A stretch of 6,015 bases of DNA. Origin: Deltaproteobacteria bacterium. Lineage in GTDB: Bacteria; Desulfobacterota; Dissulfuribacteria; Dissulfuribacterales; UBA3076. Below the pieces are notes generated by a model, which was given only the letters and a program-made list of their open reading frames with translations, searched no databases and was not told the DNA's origin. Location: assembly GCA_021159445.1 (NCBI GenBank), contig JAGGRV010000284.1:1-6015 (forward strand). Direction: 5' to 3'. Position numbers and translations under genes: made by a program. Below, piece after piece: positions 1-5,881 of this stretch (the stretch's first letter is position 1; each line of letters starts with the position of its first letter).

Positions 1-127
1 TCGCCTCCATCCGGACCAGACGCTCACGGTCCGCCTGGGTAAATCCGGAAGACCCTGCCGACCAGGCAAGATCTGATAACCCCATCACTGACAACAGGAC
101 GATGATAGTCAAAAAACGGCAGTACAT
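1..127 (-). CDS. Exported protein of unknown function, 5' end only
   Basis: The first 42 codons of a gene that runs off the left edge. Translation begins MYCRFLTIIVLLSVMG and continues to GFTQADRERLVRMEA. Residues 1-24 look like a signal peptide with a hydrophobic core at about 5-17 and probable cleavage near AWSA. The FTQADRERL stretch resembles the N-terminus of a group of small bacterial proteins that continue as a coiled coil and may end in a membrane helix; this is recognition from memory and the rest is not in the window. The ATG at 127-125 is chosen because a good ribosome binding site, GAGGTGA, lies 4 nt upstream (complement of 132-138). About 510 bp of repeat-rich DNA separates it from the protease gene, so it probably has its own promoter, but I could not pick one out. 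Confidence 0.72.
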   Translation of the reverse strand, partial: MYCRFLTIIVLLSVMGLSDLAWSAGSSGFTQADRERLVRMEA

Positions 128-175
128 ATGGTCACCTCACTCAAGGCGAAAAAACCGACTGTAACAAAAGAACAT

Positions 176-246
176 TAATCCACAGATTTCGCCCCAGAGA
201 AATAGGCTACGCATTTCACAGGGCAAGCAGATTACACGGATTACAT
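176..246. repeat. GATTACAC-type intergenic repeat, interrupted
   Basis: AATCCACAGATT at 177-188 and GATTACACGGATTACAT at 230-246 look like two parts of the (CAGATTACAC)n type repeat that recurs between genes in many environmental bacteria. They are separated by about 40 bp of unrelated sequence. The second part holds two units, GATTACAC and GATTACAT, 9 bp apart. The link to a known repeat type is from memory, and the element is short enough that chance similarity cannot be excluded. Confidence 0.35.
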
Positions 247-314
247 TAATGACTTCCTTAAAAAAATCAAGCAGCTAAACGGTAAATTGAACCGCAAAGA
301 TTATTCCTTTTTTT

Positions 315-340
315 AAATTCAAAATTCAAAATTCAAAATT
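315..340. repeat. Heptanucleotide tandem repeat, TTCAAAA
   Basis: TTC recurs at 318, 325 and 332, each followed by AAAA and TT, giving just over three and a half units with a strict 7-bp period. It directly abuts the hairpin at 341. Read on the minus strand it gives a U-rich tail (AATTTTGAATTTTG) after that hairpin. Confidence 0.8.
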
Positions 341-369
341 GTGTCTGAACGGACTTTTCGTTCAGACAC
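341..369. repeat. Perfect 11-bp palindrome; possible weak terminator
   Basis: GTGTCTGAACG (341-351), a 7-nt loop (352-358) and CGTTCAGACAC (359-369) form a perfect 11-bp stem. On the minus strand the stem is followed by AATTTTGAATTTTG, which is U-rich but not a true poly-U run. It could therefore be an inefficient rho-independent terminator for the operon, lying about 270 bp past the protease stop, or a repetitive extragenic palindrome. The sequence alone does not decide between these. Confidence 0.6.
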
Positions 370-432
370 TAACTAGGGCGGGCGGTTGAGCTGCTTTAAA
401 CTGTGCGGTTAAGAAACTACTCAAAATCAATC

Positions 433-464
433 ACGAAAACACGAAGGTACGAAAACACGAAACA
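433..464. repeat. Octanucleotide tandem repeat, ACGAAAAC
   Basis: Four units with a strict 8-bp period: ACGAAAAC (433-440), ACGAAGGT (441-448), ACGAAAAC (449-456) and ACGAAACA (457-464). Repeats of the CACGAAA type recur between genes in many environmental Gram-negative genomes (from memory). No coding role is apparent. Confidence 0.75.
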
Positions 465-471
465 AGACATA

Positions 472-591
472 GGTAACTTCTCAATAACTCAGGGTAAGAT
501 GTCTGGATGTGAATGCCGTCATTCCTGCGAAAGCAGGAATCCAGTGAATAGTCGCAAAATATGAATTGCCCGGACTTATTGAGAAATTACC
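472..591. mobile_element. 120-bp MITE-like element with terminal inverted repeats
   Basis: The left arm 472-494 (GGTAACTTCTCAATAA then CTCAGGG) and the right arm 569-591 (CCCGGAC then TTATTGAGAAATTACC) are inverted repeats matching at 20 of 23 positions, including 15 of 16 at the outer ends. A perfect hairpin at 521-540 sits almost exactly at the centre of the element (530.5 against 531.5). There is no room for a transposase, so mobilisation would have to come from elsewhere. I could not see a target-site duplication at the ends. It could instead be a structured RNA or terminator-like element transcribed from the operon. Confidence 0.55.
521..540. repeat. REP-like hairpin with GAAA tetraloop
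   Basis: ATTCCTGC, loop GAAA, GCAGGAAT: a perfect 8-bp stem closed by a GNRA-type tetraloop on the plus strand. The surrounding GTC...CCAG context matches the widespread GTCATTCCxGCGAAAGCxGGAATCCAG repetitive palindrome of many proteobacteria (from memory). It lies at the centre of the 472-591 inverted-repeat element. Confidence 0.75.
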
Positions 592-639
592 GTCCCGCAG
601 CCCGTCCCCGGTAAATCTGAGTGCAATATTTTGTCCAAC

Positions 640-2145
640 TTATTTTAAACGGCCTCCTAAATTCACAAAAAAGGCCCTTTTCTGGGAATCTGTTGCGCCG
701 GCAAAAAATATCCCCATTTCATATATGCCGGGCTGCAATTCTTTCATAGGGAATGGTGGGAAGAGAAATCCCATGTCAAACCCGGGGAGAAAACCGGTAT
801 CTGCCCATTGAGAAAGGCATACCGTTTGAAAACCCTCACCACACCAAAAACTAAGCCACCAGCAGCCATCGGTCTGCTGTTCCTCGATAACCTGAAGGGC
901 ATAGTACCCATATAATTCTCCCTTATCCTGCGTGCCGTATCGGGGATAAAAGAAGTTTTCGGCCTTTAGGGCAGCCCTATTTTGCACTACCTCTATCATA
1001 ACCTTCCTGCACGCATCCTGTTTGCAAAATTCAATATATCCAACTCCGGCATATATTGCCTCTAATGTAAGAAAATTTTGCCCCCTTTCAATAATATCAA
1101 CAGGGCCGGTTACCTCGGATACATTCAGGTCAGATGGCGAAAAATGGATGGTCCTGTCTTCCCCCGGGCAAATAATCACCTCCTCCGGCAGCAGATATAT
1201 CTCTCCTGCCTTTGCCTCCTTAGCTGCCCTTTCTACATCAATGGATCCAAACCCGCTCATATCGTCATGCCCGGTGGTATTCAGGTCCTCACTTCCGGCC
1301 AATAGTGCCCAAAGGACCCCGTTTTTGTTATCAACCTCTTCTGAAACAAGGGCCAGGGCCCCCGATGTCAAGGCAGTGGCCGGAGAGGTCCCGCTAATAG
1401 TCGCATAACTGCCATCTAAATATGGCGCATAGATATTCACTCCAGGGGCAACAAAAGTAAGCGCCGGCCCATAATTGGCAAAAGATACGGTTGAATCCAT
1501 GTCATCAATGGCCGAAACCGCTATGGTGGTCCGAAGATTGGCAGGAAACGCCAGATGATTTGCGGCACTATTGCCTGCGGCAGCCGTCACCAGGAGACCT
1601 GCATCCACCAAACCGGCCATTTTCTCTCTGATATCTTCATCCTCTTCATCAACAACGAGGCTCAGGTTCAAGATCTTGATCTCAGGATATTCTTCCTTGA
1701 GGCCCAAGGCGTAATCCATCGCCAGTTCAAGGGCCTCATTTGTAAAGGAACCTGAGGCCCCGGGATTTATTTTTATGGGAATAATCTTTGCGCAGGGGGC
1801 AACTTGTAGTATCAGGCCGGCCATTGCCGTCCCATGTCCAAGTTGATCATTTACATCATAGGGCATATCTTCATCTGCAAAATTTCTCGCCAGGTCAAGC
1901 AAGATATGCCCTTTCAGAGCGGGATGGTCAATATCTACCCCTGAGTCTACGAGGACTACCCAGACACCCTTGCCACAGGCAACCTCCTGGGCGGAAACGG
2001 CGTGAATATGATCTAAGTGCCAGGGGACCGCAGCAAATGTCCCCTTTAACAGACGCGGCCCCATGGGCGGGAAATGCCCTGCGGCAAAAAGGTTCAGGGG
2101 CAGGACCAGGGAAAAAAAGATGAGGATGCAGCTCTTACCAAACAT
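640..2145 (-). CDS. Secreted subtilisin-like serine protease (peptidase family S8)
   Basis: A 501-residue serine endopeptidase predicted to act outside the cytoplasm. The signal peptide spans about 1-21 (hydrophobic 6-20, cleavage near LFA). The catalytic domain runs from about 40 to 310. Its triad is complete: D67 in VVLVDSGVD, H104 in LGHGTAMAG and S254 in SGTSPATA, with oxyanion Asn N192 in AAAGNS. The Ser motif carries Pro where Met is usual (GTSMATP). Only about 18 residues lie between the signal peptide and the domain, so the usual inhibitory propeptide of about 70 residues is absent. Residues 315-390 look like an Ig-like beta domain. Residues 396-501, rich in Trp, Phe and Cys (C428, C435, C443), have no domain I can name but resemble the ends of the two upstream proteins. 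This is the last gene of the operon, 21 nt after its neighbour. No Shine-Dalgarno is visible before the ATG, which suggests translational coupling. The catalytic assignment is secure; the substrate is unknown. Confidence 0.95.
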   Translation of the reverse strand: MFGKSCILIFFSLVLPLNLFAAGHFPPMGPRLLKGTFAAVPWHLDHIHAVSAQEVACGKGVWVVLVDSGVDIDHPALKGHILLDLARNFADEDMPYDVNDQLGHGTAMAGLILQVAPCAKIIPIKINPGASGSFTNEALELAMDYALGLKEEYPEIKILNLSLVVDEEDEDIREKMAGLVDAGLLVTAAAGNSAANHLAFPANLRTTIAVSAIDDMDSTVSFANYGPALTFVAPGVNIYAPYLDGSYATISGTSPATALTSGALALVSEEVDNKNGVLWALLAGSEDLNTTGHDDMSGFGSIDVERAAKEAKAGEIYLLPEEVIICPGEDRTIHFSPSDLNVSEVTGPVDIIERGQNFLTLEAIYAGVGYIEFCKQDACRKVMIEVVQNRAALKAENFFYPRYGTQDKGELYGYYALQVIEEQQTDGCWWLSFWCGEGFQTVCLSQWADTGFLPGFDMGFLFPPFPMKELQPGIYEMGIFFAGATDSQKRAFFVNLGGRLK

Positions 2146-2166
2146 GCGTTTGCATAATAATAGGAA

Positions 2167-3594
2167 TTAGCTCACTTGCACGGTGTAGGCATTGTATTTC
2201 AGCGCCCCGTCAGAGAAGAGATAACCGTAATAGACACAAAAGACAAGGCCTCCTTCCCCACTCAAATCAACCGGATAAGGAAATAATCCATCAAAACTTG
2301 TTACATCATCCAGAATAACCTGGCTGGTTCCATAAAAATCAATCCCGACACCCAAGTCAGGCAAATAGATATAGACAAATAATGTTGCCTCTTTTCCTCG
2401 ATCTTCAACCGGTACCTGAATGGAGGGTTGCAGAAGCACCTGTCCCGCAGGCACAGCGATGACATTCTCCTCCGGATCCACATAAGACGAATAGGATAGG
2501 GCCGGAAGGGGCATCTCCGGTGCAGCCAATAATATCTGGGGACAGCCGTCCACACCGCAATGATCGCCACACCAAATGCCGCTTATCTTTATACATTTCA
2601 GCTCCGTATCGCAGAGCTCCGGCTCAAAAATACTGCACCGGTGCTCAATCTCTCCCTGGCATGTACTTTCATCAAATACCTGGGAAGCAGAAGGGTAATT
2701 ATTCTCATCCCATGTGTGATCCTTCTGCCTCATTTGCCAATCAGATTGATTGAAATAGTCGTAACTGATTTCGCCCCAGTCCGGATCGTCCCAGGTCACG
2801 TCCAGGTGAAACCAGCCACCACAGACATTGACCAGGTTCCAAGAATGGTCACCATTGGCATAGCCTGATATAATCAAATCAGGTATCCCGGCCATGGAAA
2901 GCATACGGTCGGTCAAGACGGAATAGCCCTCACATACCGCTGATCCCATGTAGGCATCGTAGTCGGAATGCCTCTCCAGGCTGTAGTCATACTCCACATG
3001 GTTTGCAACCCATTTGTGGACAGCCTTCTCTCTGGTAACCATGTCCATATCAGGAGATATCAGATCCCTGACGGTTGCCTTGAGCCCTGTTTCAAGCGCA
3101 TCTTCCTCGTCCTCACCATACCAGTAATCTATGCTATATGTTGCCTGTGTTACGAGACCCTGTGCGTCGGAACTGCACCGGCGATACATATTTGTCCAGG
3201 ACCAAAAGAGCCATGGGACCTCCTGGGACAGTTCCTTCAAAAGGCAGTCATTCCATCCCAGGAATTCATTCACCGTAACCCCTGATCCCTGGACAAAGCA
3301 AATAGAAATATCTGTCTTCTTTGATCTCATATTCCTTATCAGGGAGAGATAAAACTCATCATACGACGAGACCGTTTCCTCACTGGCCTGGAAGGACCCA
3401 TTTCCTCCCGGCGCCACCTTTGGCGCCGTCTGTTTCAAGACCCCCTTCCACACGGGGTTCGTTAGTGAAATTTCCCCCTGTCCTGCAAGACAAGGCGCAT
3501 ACACGAACAGGACAGATATAAACAGGATCAAGGATACCTCTATCCCGGATCGAACCAGGTTCACGGTCTTCCCGGAGTGAGTTTTAGAGCACAT
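2167..3594 (-). CDS. Secreted transglutaminase-like protein with one cysteine module
   Basis: 475 residues from ATG 3594. The signal peptide has a hydrophobic core at about 18-34 and probable cleavage after CLA (residue 37). Residues 75-280 are a transglutaminase-like (papain-fold) domain with a full triad: C221 in AVCEGYSVL, H250 in GDHSWNLV and D265 in WFHLDVTWDDP. The preceding REKAVHKWVANHVEYDY is typical of this family. Such proteins may cross-link proteins or act as cysteine proteases or amidases; the sequence does not say which. Residues 320-346 form a Cys-x7-Cys-x5-Cys-x11-Cys module identical in spacing to the repeats of the upstream protein, with an extra C342. Residues about 372-475 are a beta-rich tail. 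The reading frame is open back to a GTG at 3633, overlapping the upstream gene, but the ATG at 3594 is preferred: AGGAG lies 5 nt before it and it gives a proper signal peptide. It starts 8 nt after the upstream stop. Confidence 0.92.
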   Translation of the reverse strand: MCSKTHSGKTVNLVRSGIEVSLILFISVLFVYAPCLAGQGEISLTNPVWKGVLKQTAPKVAPGGNGSFQASEETVSSYDEFYLSLIRNMRSKKTDISICFVQGSGVTVNEFLGWNDCLLKELSQEVPWLFWSWTNMYRRCSSDAQGLVTQATYSIDYWYGEDEEDALETGLKATVRDLISPDMDMVTREKAVHKWVANHVEYDYSLERHSDYDAYMGSAVCEGYSVLTDRMLSMAGIPDLIISGYANGDHSWNLVNVCGGWFHLDVTWDDPDWGEISYDYFNQSDWQMRQKDHTWDENNYPSASQVFDESTCQGEIEHRCSIFEPELCDTELKCIKISGIWCGDHCGVDGCPQILLAAPEMPLPALSYSSYVDPEENVIAVPAGQVLLQPSIQVPVEDRGKEATLFVYIYLPDLGVGIDFYGTSQVILDDVTSFDGLFPYPVDLSGEGGLVFCVYYGYLFSDGALKYNAYTVQVS

Positions 3595-3599
3595 TTTTT

Positions 3600-3604
3600 C
3601 TCCT
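3600..3604 (-). promoter_or_regulatory. Ribosome binding site deciding the transglutaminase start
   Basis: AGGAG followed by five A residues and ATG at 3594. It overlaps the TAG stop of the upstream gene (3605-3603), so translation of the two genes is probably coupled. This site argues against the longer GTG start at 3633. Confidence 0.8.
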
Positions 3605-5804
3605 ATTGACAATCTACCCTGAACCCATACCACCCCAATCCATAAGGCACTTGCCCTTCATCCAGGTAGCTCGAGAATTCCTCAAATGAGTCAAATGTCG
3701 TTTCCTGGGCAGGTATTACCAGGAAATAGACCCACCAGTTGCCATTGTATTGATTCCCCAGCACCTCACATGCATCAAAATCATCTAGCATATCCACTTC
3801 CACAGGTCCCTTGACACCAGCTTCAAAGGCATGAAATTCCGTAACAAAAGGAGTCGTTTCATTGTCCTCGATAAAATAGAACCCGCTGTTAGGTATCTGG
3901 ATGGCTGCATACATATCAACACGCCCTTTATATCCCGCAAAATCAAATCTTAGGCGCATTTTGTCTCCGGATACGATCTCACCATCGGCCACCCCATCCC
4001 CCAGGTCAACAGGGCCGGTTTCCATATACCCGCTTGTCTGTTTGGAAGGGACAGCTATTCGGTCCCTGCATTGACCATCCGACATATATCCACCGGCGCC
4101 TTCGCAGGCTGTTTCTGTGGTGCAAAGGTCCAGGTGATCCGGTCCACATTGGGCATCGGCCTCTTCATTACACCCTCCGTCATACCAGTATCCACCGGCG
4201 CCTTGGCAATTTCCTTCCGTTATGCATAGACTCAGATGATCTGAATCGCAAACGGGTTTGGAAAGGGTTTGCCTGCGGCACACATTGCACTCCCAAATGC
4301 CGCCATACAGTTTACAAGTTAAGAAATTATTACATCCTTCCGGATGTTGTTGGCTGCATTCCTGCCGCGCATGGCAGGAGCTGTCATACCAGTATCCACC
4401 GGCGCCTTGGCACTCAGCACTCGTTGTACAGGCGCTCGGATAATTACTGCTGCAGGTCTTCTTATGGCATGAGATACCATTCCAGGCCCCGCCCGCATCC
4501 TGGCACTCTATATTACTCTGACACGCATCCAGATGGGACGGACTGCAATTTTCACTGTACGAAGGCGTATCGTGACAGGCACTATCATACCAGTAAAACC
4601 CGGAACCGACGCACTCGTCTTCTGTATCACAAAGATCAGACTGAGTACAGGCAGGAGCGCCGTTGCATGTATTTCCATACCAATATTTTCCTATTCCTCC
4701 ACAGTCCTCTTCAGTCTCACACCCATTAAGGTTGTCCACCCGGCAACGGGCCTCCACGTGACATAAACCATCATACCAGTAAAACCAGGAACCGACGCAC
4801 TCGTCTTCTGTGTCACAAAGATCAGACTGAGTGCAGGCAGGAGCGTCGTTGCATGTATCCCCATACCAATAGCCCCCGGCGCCTTCGCAGGCACTCTTAT
4901 TGGGACATCCCTCAAGATTTGAGCTGGAGCAACTTACGGACTCGACATAGGCCCCTTCGGCCCAGGGATCTCCGGCCTCGTCCCAGCAGTATTTCGACCC
5001 TGAGACGGCCTGGTTGCTGTCCACACAGTTACTGCTTCCTGCAACCGAAACATTGTTGTACCAAGCCAGATAGGCATCCAGATTCACCCTTATGGTCACC
5101 TTGACATCATGGATCGTGCCTGAAGAAAAGGGGAGCTTTCGGATATAAATCCATCCGGAATTCTCCGGGGCAAGAGGAGTAGAGACTCCAAAGGCAGGAA
5201 GCACATATGCATGCCCGCCGCCATTCGCCAGATAGGCATCTTTTTGTTTTAACAGATCCAGGTTCAGTTTTACACCCACATCCCAGGATATATCACCAAA
5301 AGCATAGCTCAGATATTCAGCGTCAGGCGGCTGCTTGTAACGCACCACAAATCCCTCCACTGCGTCAATGGGCATATAAATGGTAACCCCTGCGTACACA
5401 GTTCCAGGTGGAATAAATATCCTGAACCCATCGGGAAAGGCCGCCATGTCAGCGGGTTGTTTATATATCGAAAGGGTCGAAAGATGTAAGTATAAAGTGA
5501 CCTCATCCTGTCTGCATTCTGCATAATCGGCATACTCTATTTCACACACATTCCTGGCATCATTCATGTTGTAGAGATCCTTAAATCCCGCCAGGGACCG
5601 GGTACGCTTATAAGGATAGCCGGTATTTACACAGGGATAGACCCCCTCCTCACATAGCCCCTCTTGGGCACATTGCCTCGCACTGCAATAGGACCTATCC
5701 TGTCCATAGTGATAGAGGGACACATAGTCATTTGCATAACACGGCGTCAAAAACGACAACAGACATAGAATACATATTGGCATTATAAATAATTTTTTAA
5801 CCAC
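3603..5804 (-). CDS. Exported cysteine-rich protein with nine four-Cys repeats
   Basis: 733 residues, function unknown. The signal peptide is 1-24 (cleavage near CYA-ND; the Cys before it lacks a good lipobox). Residues 25-290 are a beta-rich N-terminal region that I do not recognise, with its own cysteines (C40, C45, C51, C58, C87, C97, C260, C273). Residues 292-579 hold nine repeats of 30-36 residues, Cys-x5/7-Cys-x5-Cys-x11-Cys, with a GGYWYD-like core before the last Cys. They start at C292, C324, C354, C386, C420, C451, C483, C519 and C553; the seventh has an extra Cys (C506). Residues about 600-733 are a beta-rich tail (GRVDMYAAIQIP, NWWVYFLVIP). The even, paired cysteines imply disulfide-stabilised knobs outside the cytoplasm, as in a stalk, scaffold or adhesin (inference). 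The start is GTG at 5804 with an AGGAGGT site upstream; no other start codon fits. It is the first gene of the operon. No enzymatic motif is visible. Confidence 0.9.
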   Translation of the reverse strand: MVKKLFIMPICILCLLSFLTPCYANDYVSLYHYGQDRSYCSARQCAQEGLCEEGVYPCVNTGYPYKRTRSLAGFKDLYNMNDARNVCEIEYADYAECRQDEVTLYLHLSTLSIYKQPADMAAFPDGFRIFIPPGTVYAGVTIYMPIDAVEGFVVRYKQPPDAEYLSYAFGDISWDVGVKLNLDLLKQKDAYLANGGGHAYVLPAFGVSTPLAPENSGWIYIRKLPFSSGTIHDVKVTIRVNLDAYLAWYNNVSVAGSSNCVDSNQAVSGSKYCWDEAGDPWAEGAYVESVSCSSSNLEGCPNKSACEGAGGYWYGDTCNDAPACTQSDLCDTEDECVGSWFYWYDGLCHVEARCRVDNLNGCETEEDCGGIGKYWYGNTCNGAPACTQSDLCDTEDECVGSGFYWYDSACHDTPSYSENCSPSHLDACQSNIECQDAGGAWNGISCHKKTCSSNYPSACTTSAECQGAGGYWYDSSCHARQECSQQHPEGCNNFLTCKLYGGIWECNVCRRQTLSKPVCDSDHLSLCITEGNCQGAGGYWYDGGCNEEADAQCGPDHLDLCTTETACEGAGGYMSDGQCRDRIAVPSKQTSGYMETGPVDLGDGVADGEIVSGDKMRLRFDFAGYKGRVDMYAAIQIPNSGFYFIEDNETTPFVTEFHAFEAGVKGPVEVDMLDDFDACEVLGNQYNGNWWVYFLVIPAQETTFDSFEEFSSYLDEGQVPYGLGWYGFRVDCQ
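4584..4685 (-). repeat. Internal near-identical duplication, copy A (module 4)
   Basis: 102 bp matching 4770-4871 at 96 of 102 positions (my count), offset exactly 186 bp, which is 62 codons or two modules. It encodes YWYGNTCNGAPACTQSDLC and the following DTEDECVGSGFYWYD. Confidence 0.9.
4770..4871 (-). repeat. Internal near-identical duplication, copy B (module 2)
   Basis: Partner of 4584-4685. It encodes YWYGDTCNDAPACTQSDLC and the following DTEDECVGSWFYWYD. The six differences include changes that alter residues (D/N, D/G, W/G), so the copies have begun to diverge. Confidence 0.9.
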
Positions 5805-5812
5805 AACAAGTG

Positions 5813-5819
5813 ACCTCCT
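5813..5819 (-). promoter_or_regulatory. Strong ribosome binding site for the GTG start
   Basis: AGGAGGT on the minus strand, 8 nt before GTG at 5804. It supports initiation at the non-ATG codon, which also yields a good signal peptide (MVKKLFIMPICILCLL). No convincing -35/-10 pair was found upstream, where the DNA is a tandem repeat. Confidence 0.8.
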
Positions 5820-5846
5820 GATTGTCTTGATTCAATAGTCGTAACC

Positions 5847-5881
5847 GTTCACGGTTGTCGGTTCACAGTTCACAGTTTTTT
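5847..5881. repeat. Heptanucleotide tandem repeat, GTTCACA/G
   Basis: Five 7-bp units in register: GTTCACG, GTTGTCG, GTTCACA, GTTCACA, GTTTTTT. It begins inside the last codons of the four-helix-bundle remnant and fills much of the leader region of the operon. GTTCACG-type repeats are common between genes in environmental Gram-negative genomes (from memory). Confidence 0.8.

Larger units (their letters stand above)
128..639. other. Gene-free spacer made largely of short repeats and palindromes
   Basis: About 510 bp between the protease gene and the next gene on the same strand. I see no credible coding sequence in it. It contains, left to right: a GATTACAC-type repeat remnant (176-246), a 7-bp-period AT-rich tandem repeat (315-340), a perfect 11-bp hairpin (341-369), an 8-bp-period CACGAAAA-type repeat (433-464), and a 120-bp inverted-repeat element with a central hairpin (472-591). 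A direct repeat CCGTCCC occurs at 590-596 and 602-608, just downstream of the protease stop. No hairpin with a clean run of T follows the protease gene, so how the operon transcript ends is unclear. Confidence 0.7.
4068..4931 (-). repeat. Coding array of nine cysteine-repeat modules
   Basis: This stretch encodes residues 292-579 of the cysteine-rich protein. Module lengths vary (30-36 residues), and modules 2 and 4 have the shorter first Cys spacing (x5 rather than x7). Some DNA is conserved beyond what the protein needs: a 30-bp block beginning GTCATACCAGTATCCACCGG is identical at 4179-4208 and 4383-4412, and related blocks (TATCCACCGGCGCCTT and GCCCCCGGCGCCTT types) occur near 4087 and 4872. 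This points to expansion by internal duplication. Confidence 0.9.

Noticed and set aside
20..22. Lipoprotein sorting at C22 of the cysteine-rich protein or C35 of the transglutaminase-like protein
   Set aside because: Both cysteines follow Pro (LTPC, YAPC), which does not fit a lipobox; ordinary signal peptidase I cleavage nearby is more likely. (The positions given here are residue numbers.)
566..811. Plus-strand open frame of 81 codons spanning the end of the protease gene
   Set aside because: It starts in the inverted-repeat element and overlaps the protease C-terminus in antisense; no supporting signal.
1022..1408. Plus-strand open frame of 128 codons
   Set aside because: It lies wholly opposite the protease gene, which has a complete catalytic triad; no ribosome binding site or domain supports it.
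3595..3633. GTG start at 3633 for the transglutaminase-like gene, adding 13 residues
   Set aside because: It would overlap the upstream gene and lacks a ribosome binding site; the ATG at 3594 has AGGAG at ideal spacing.
4034..4729. Long plus-strand open frame (231 codons) opposite the cysteine-rich gene
   Set aside because: It is the complement of the repetitive coding array. Its His/Arg/Tyr-rich composition and lack of a signal or domain fit an antisense shadow, and the minus-strand frame has a clear repeat protein.
4068..4931. Regular repeats that might suggest a CRISPR array
   Set aside because: Repeat spacing is variable and follows codon modules, the repeats encode a consistent cysteine pattern in one frame, and there are no unique spacers of even length.
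5820..5860. Sigma-70 or sigma-54 promoter just upstream of the operon
   Set aside because: TATTGA and similar hexamers occur, but no -35 at suitable spacing and no GG-N10-GC pair could be found, so I do not call one.
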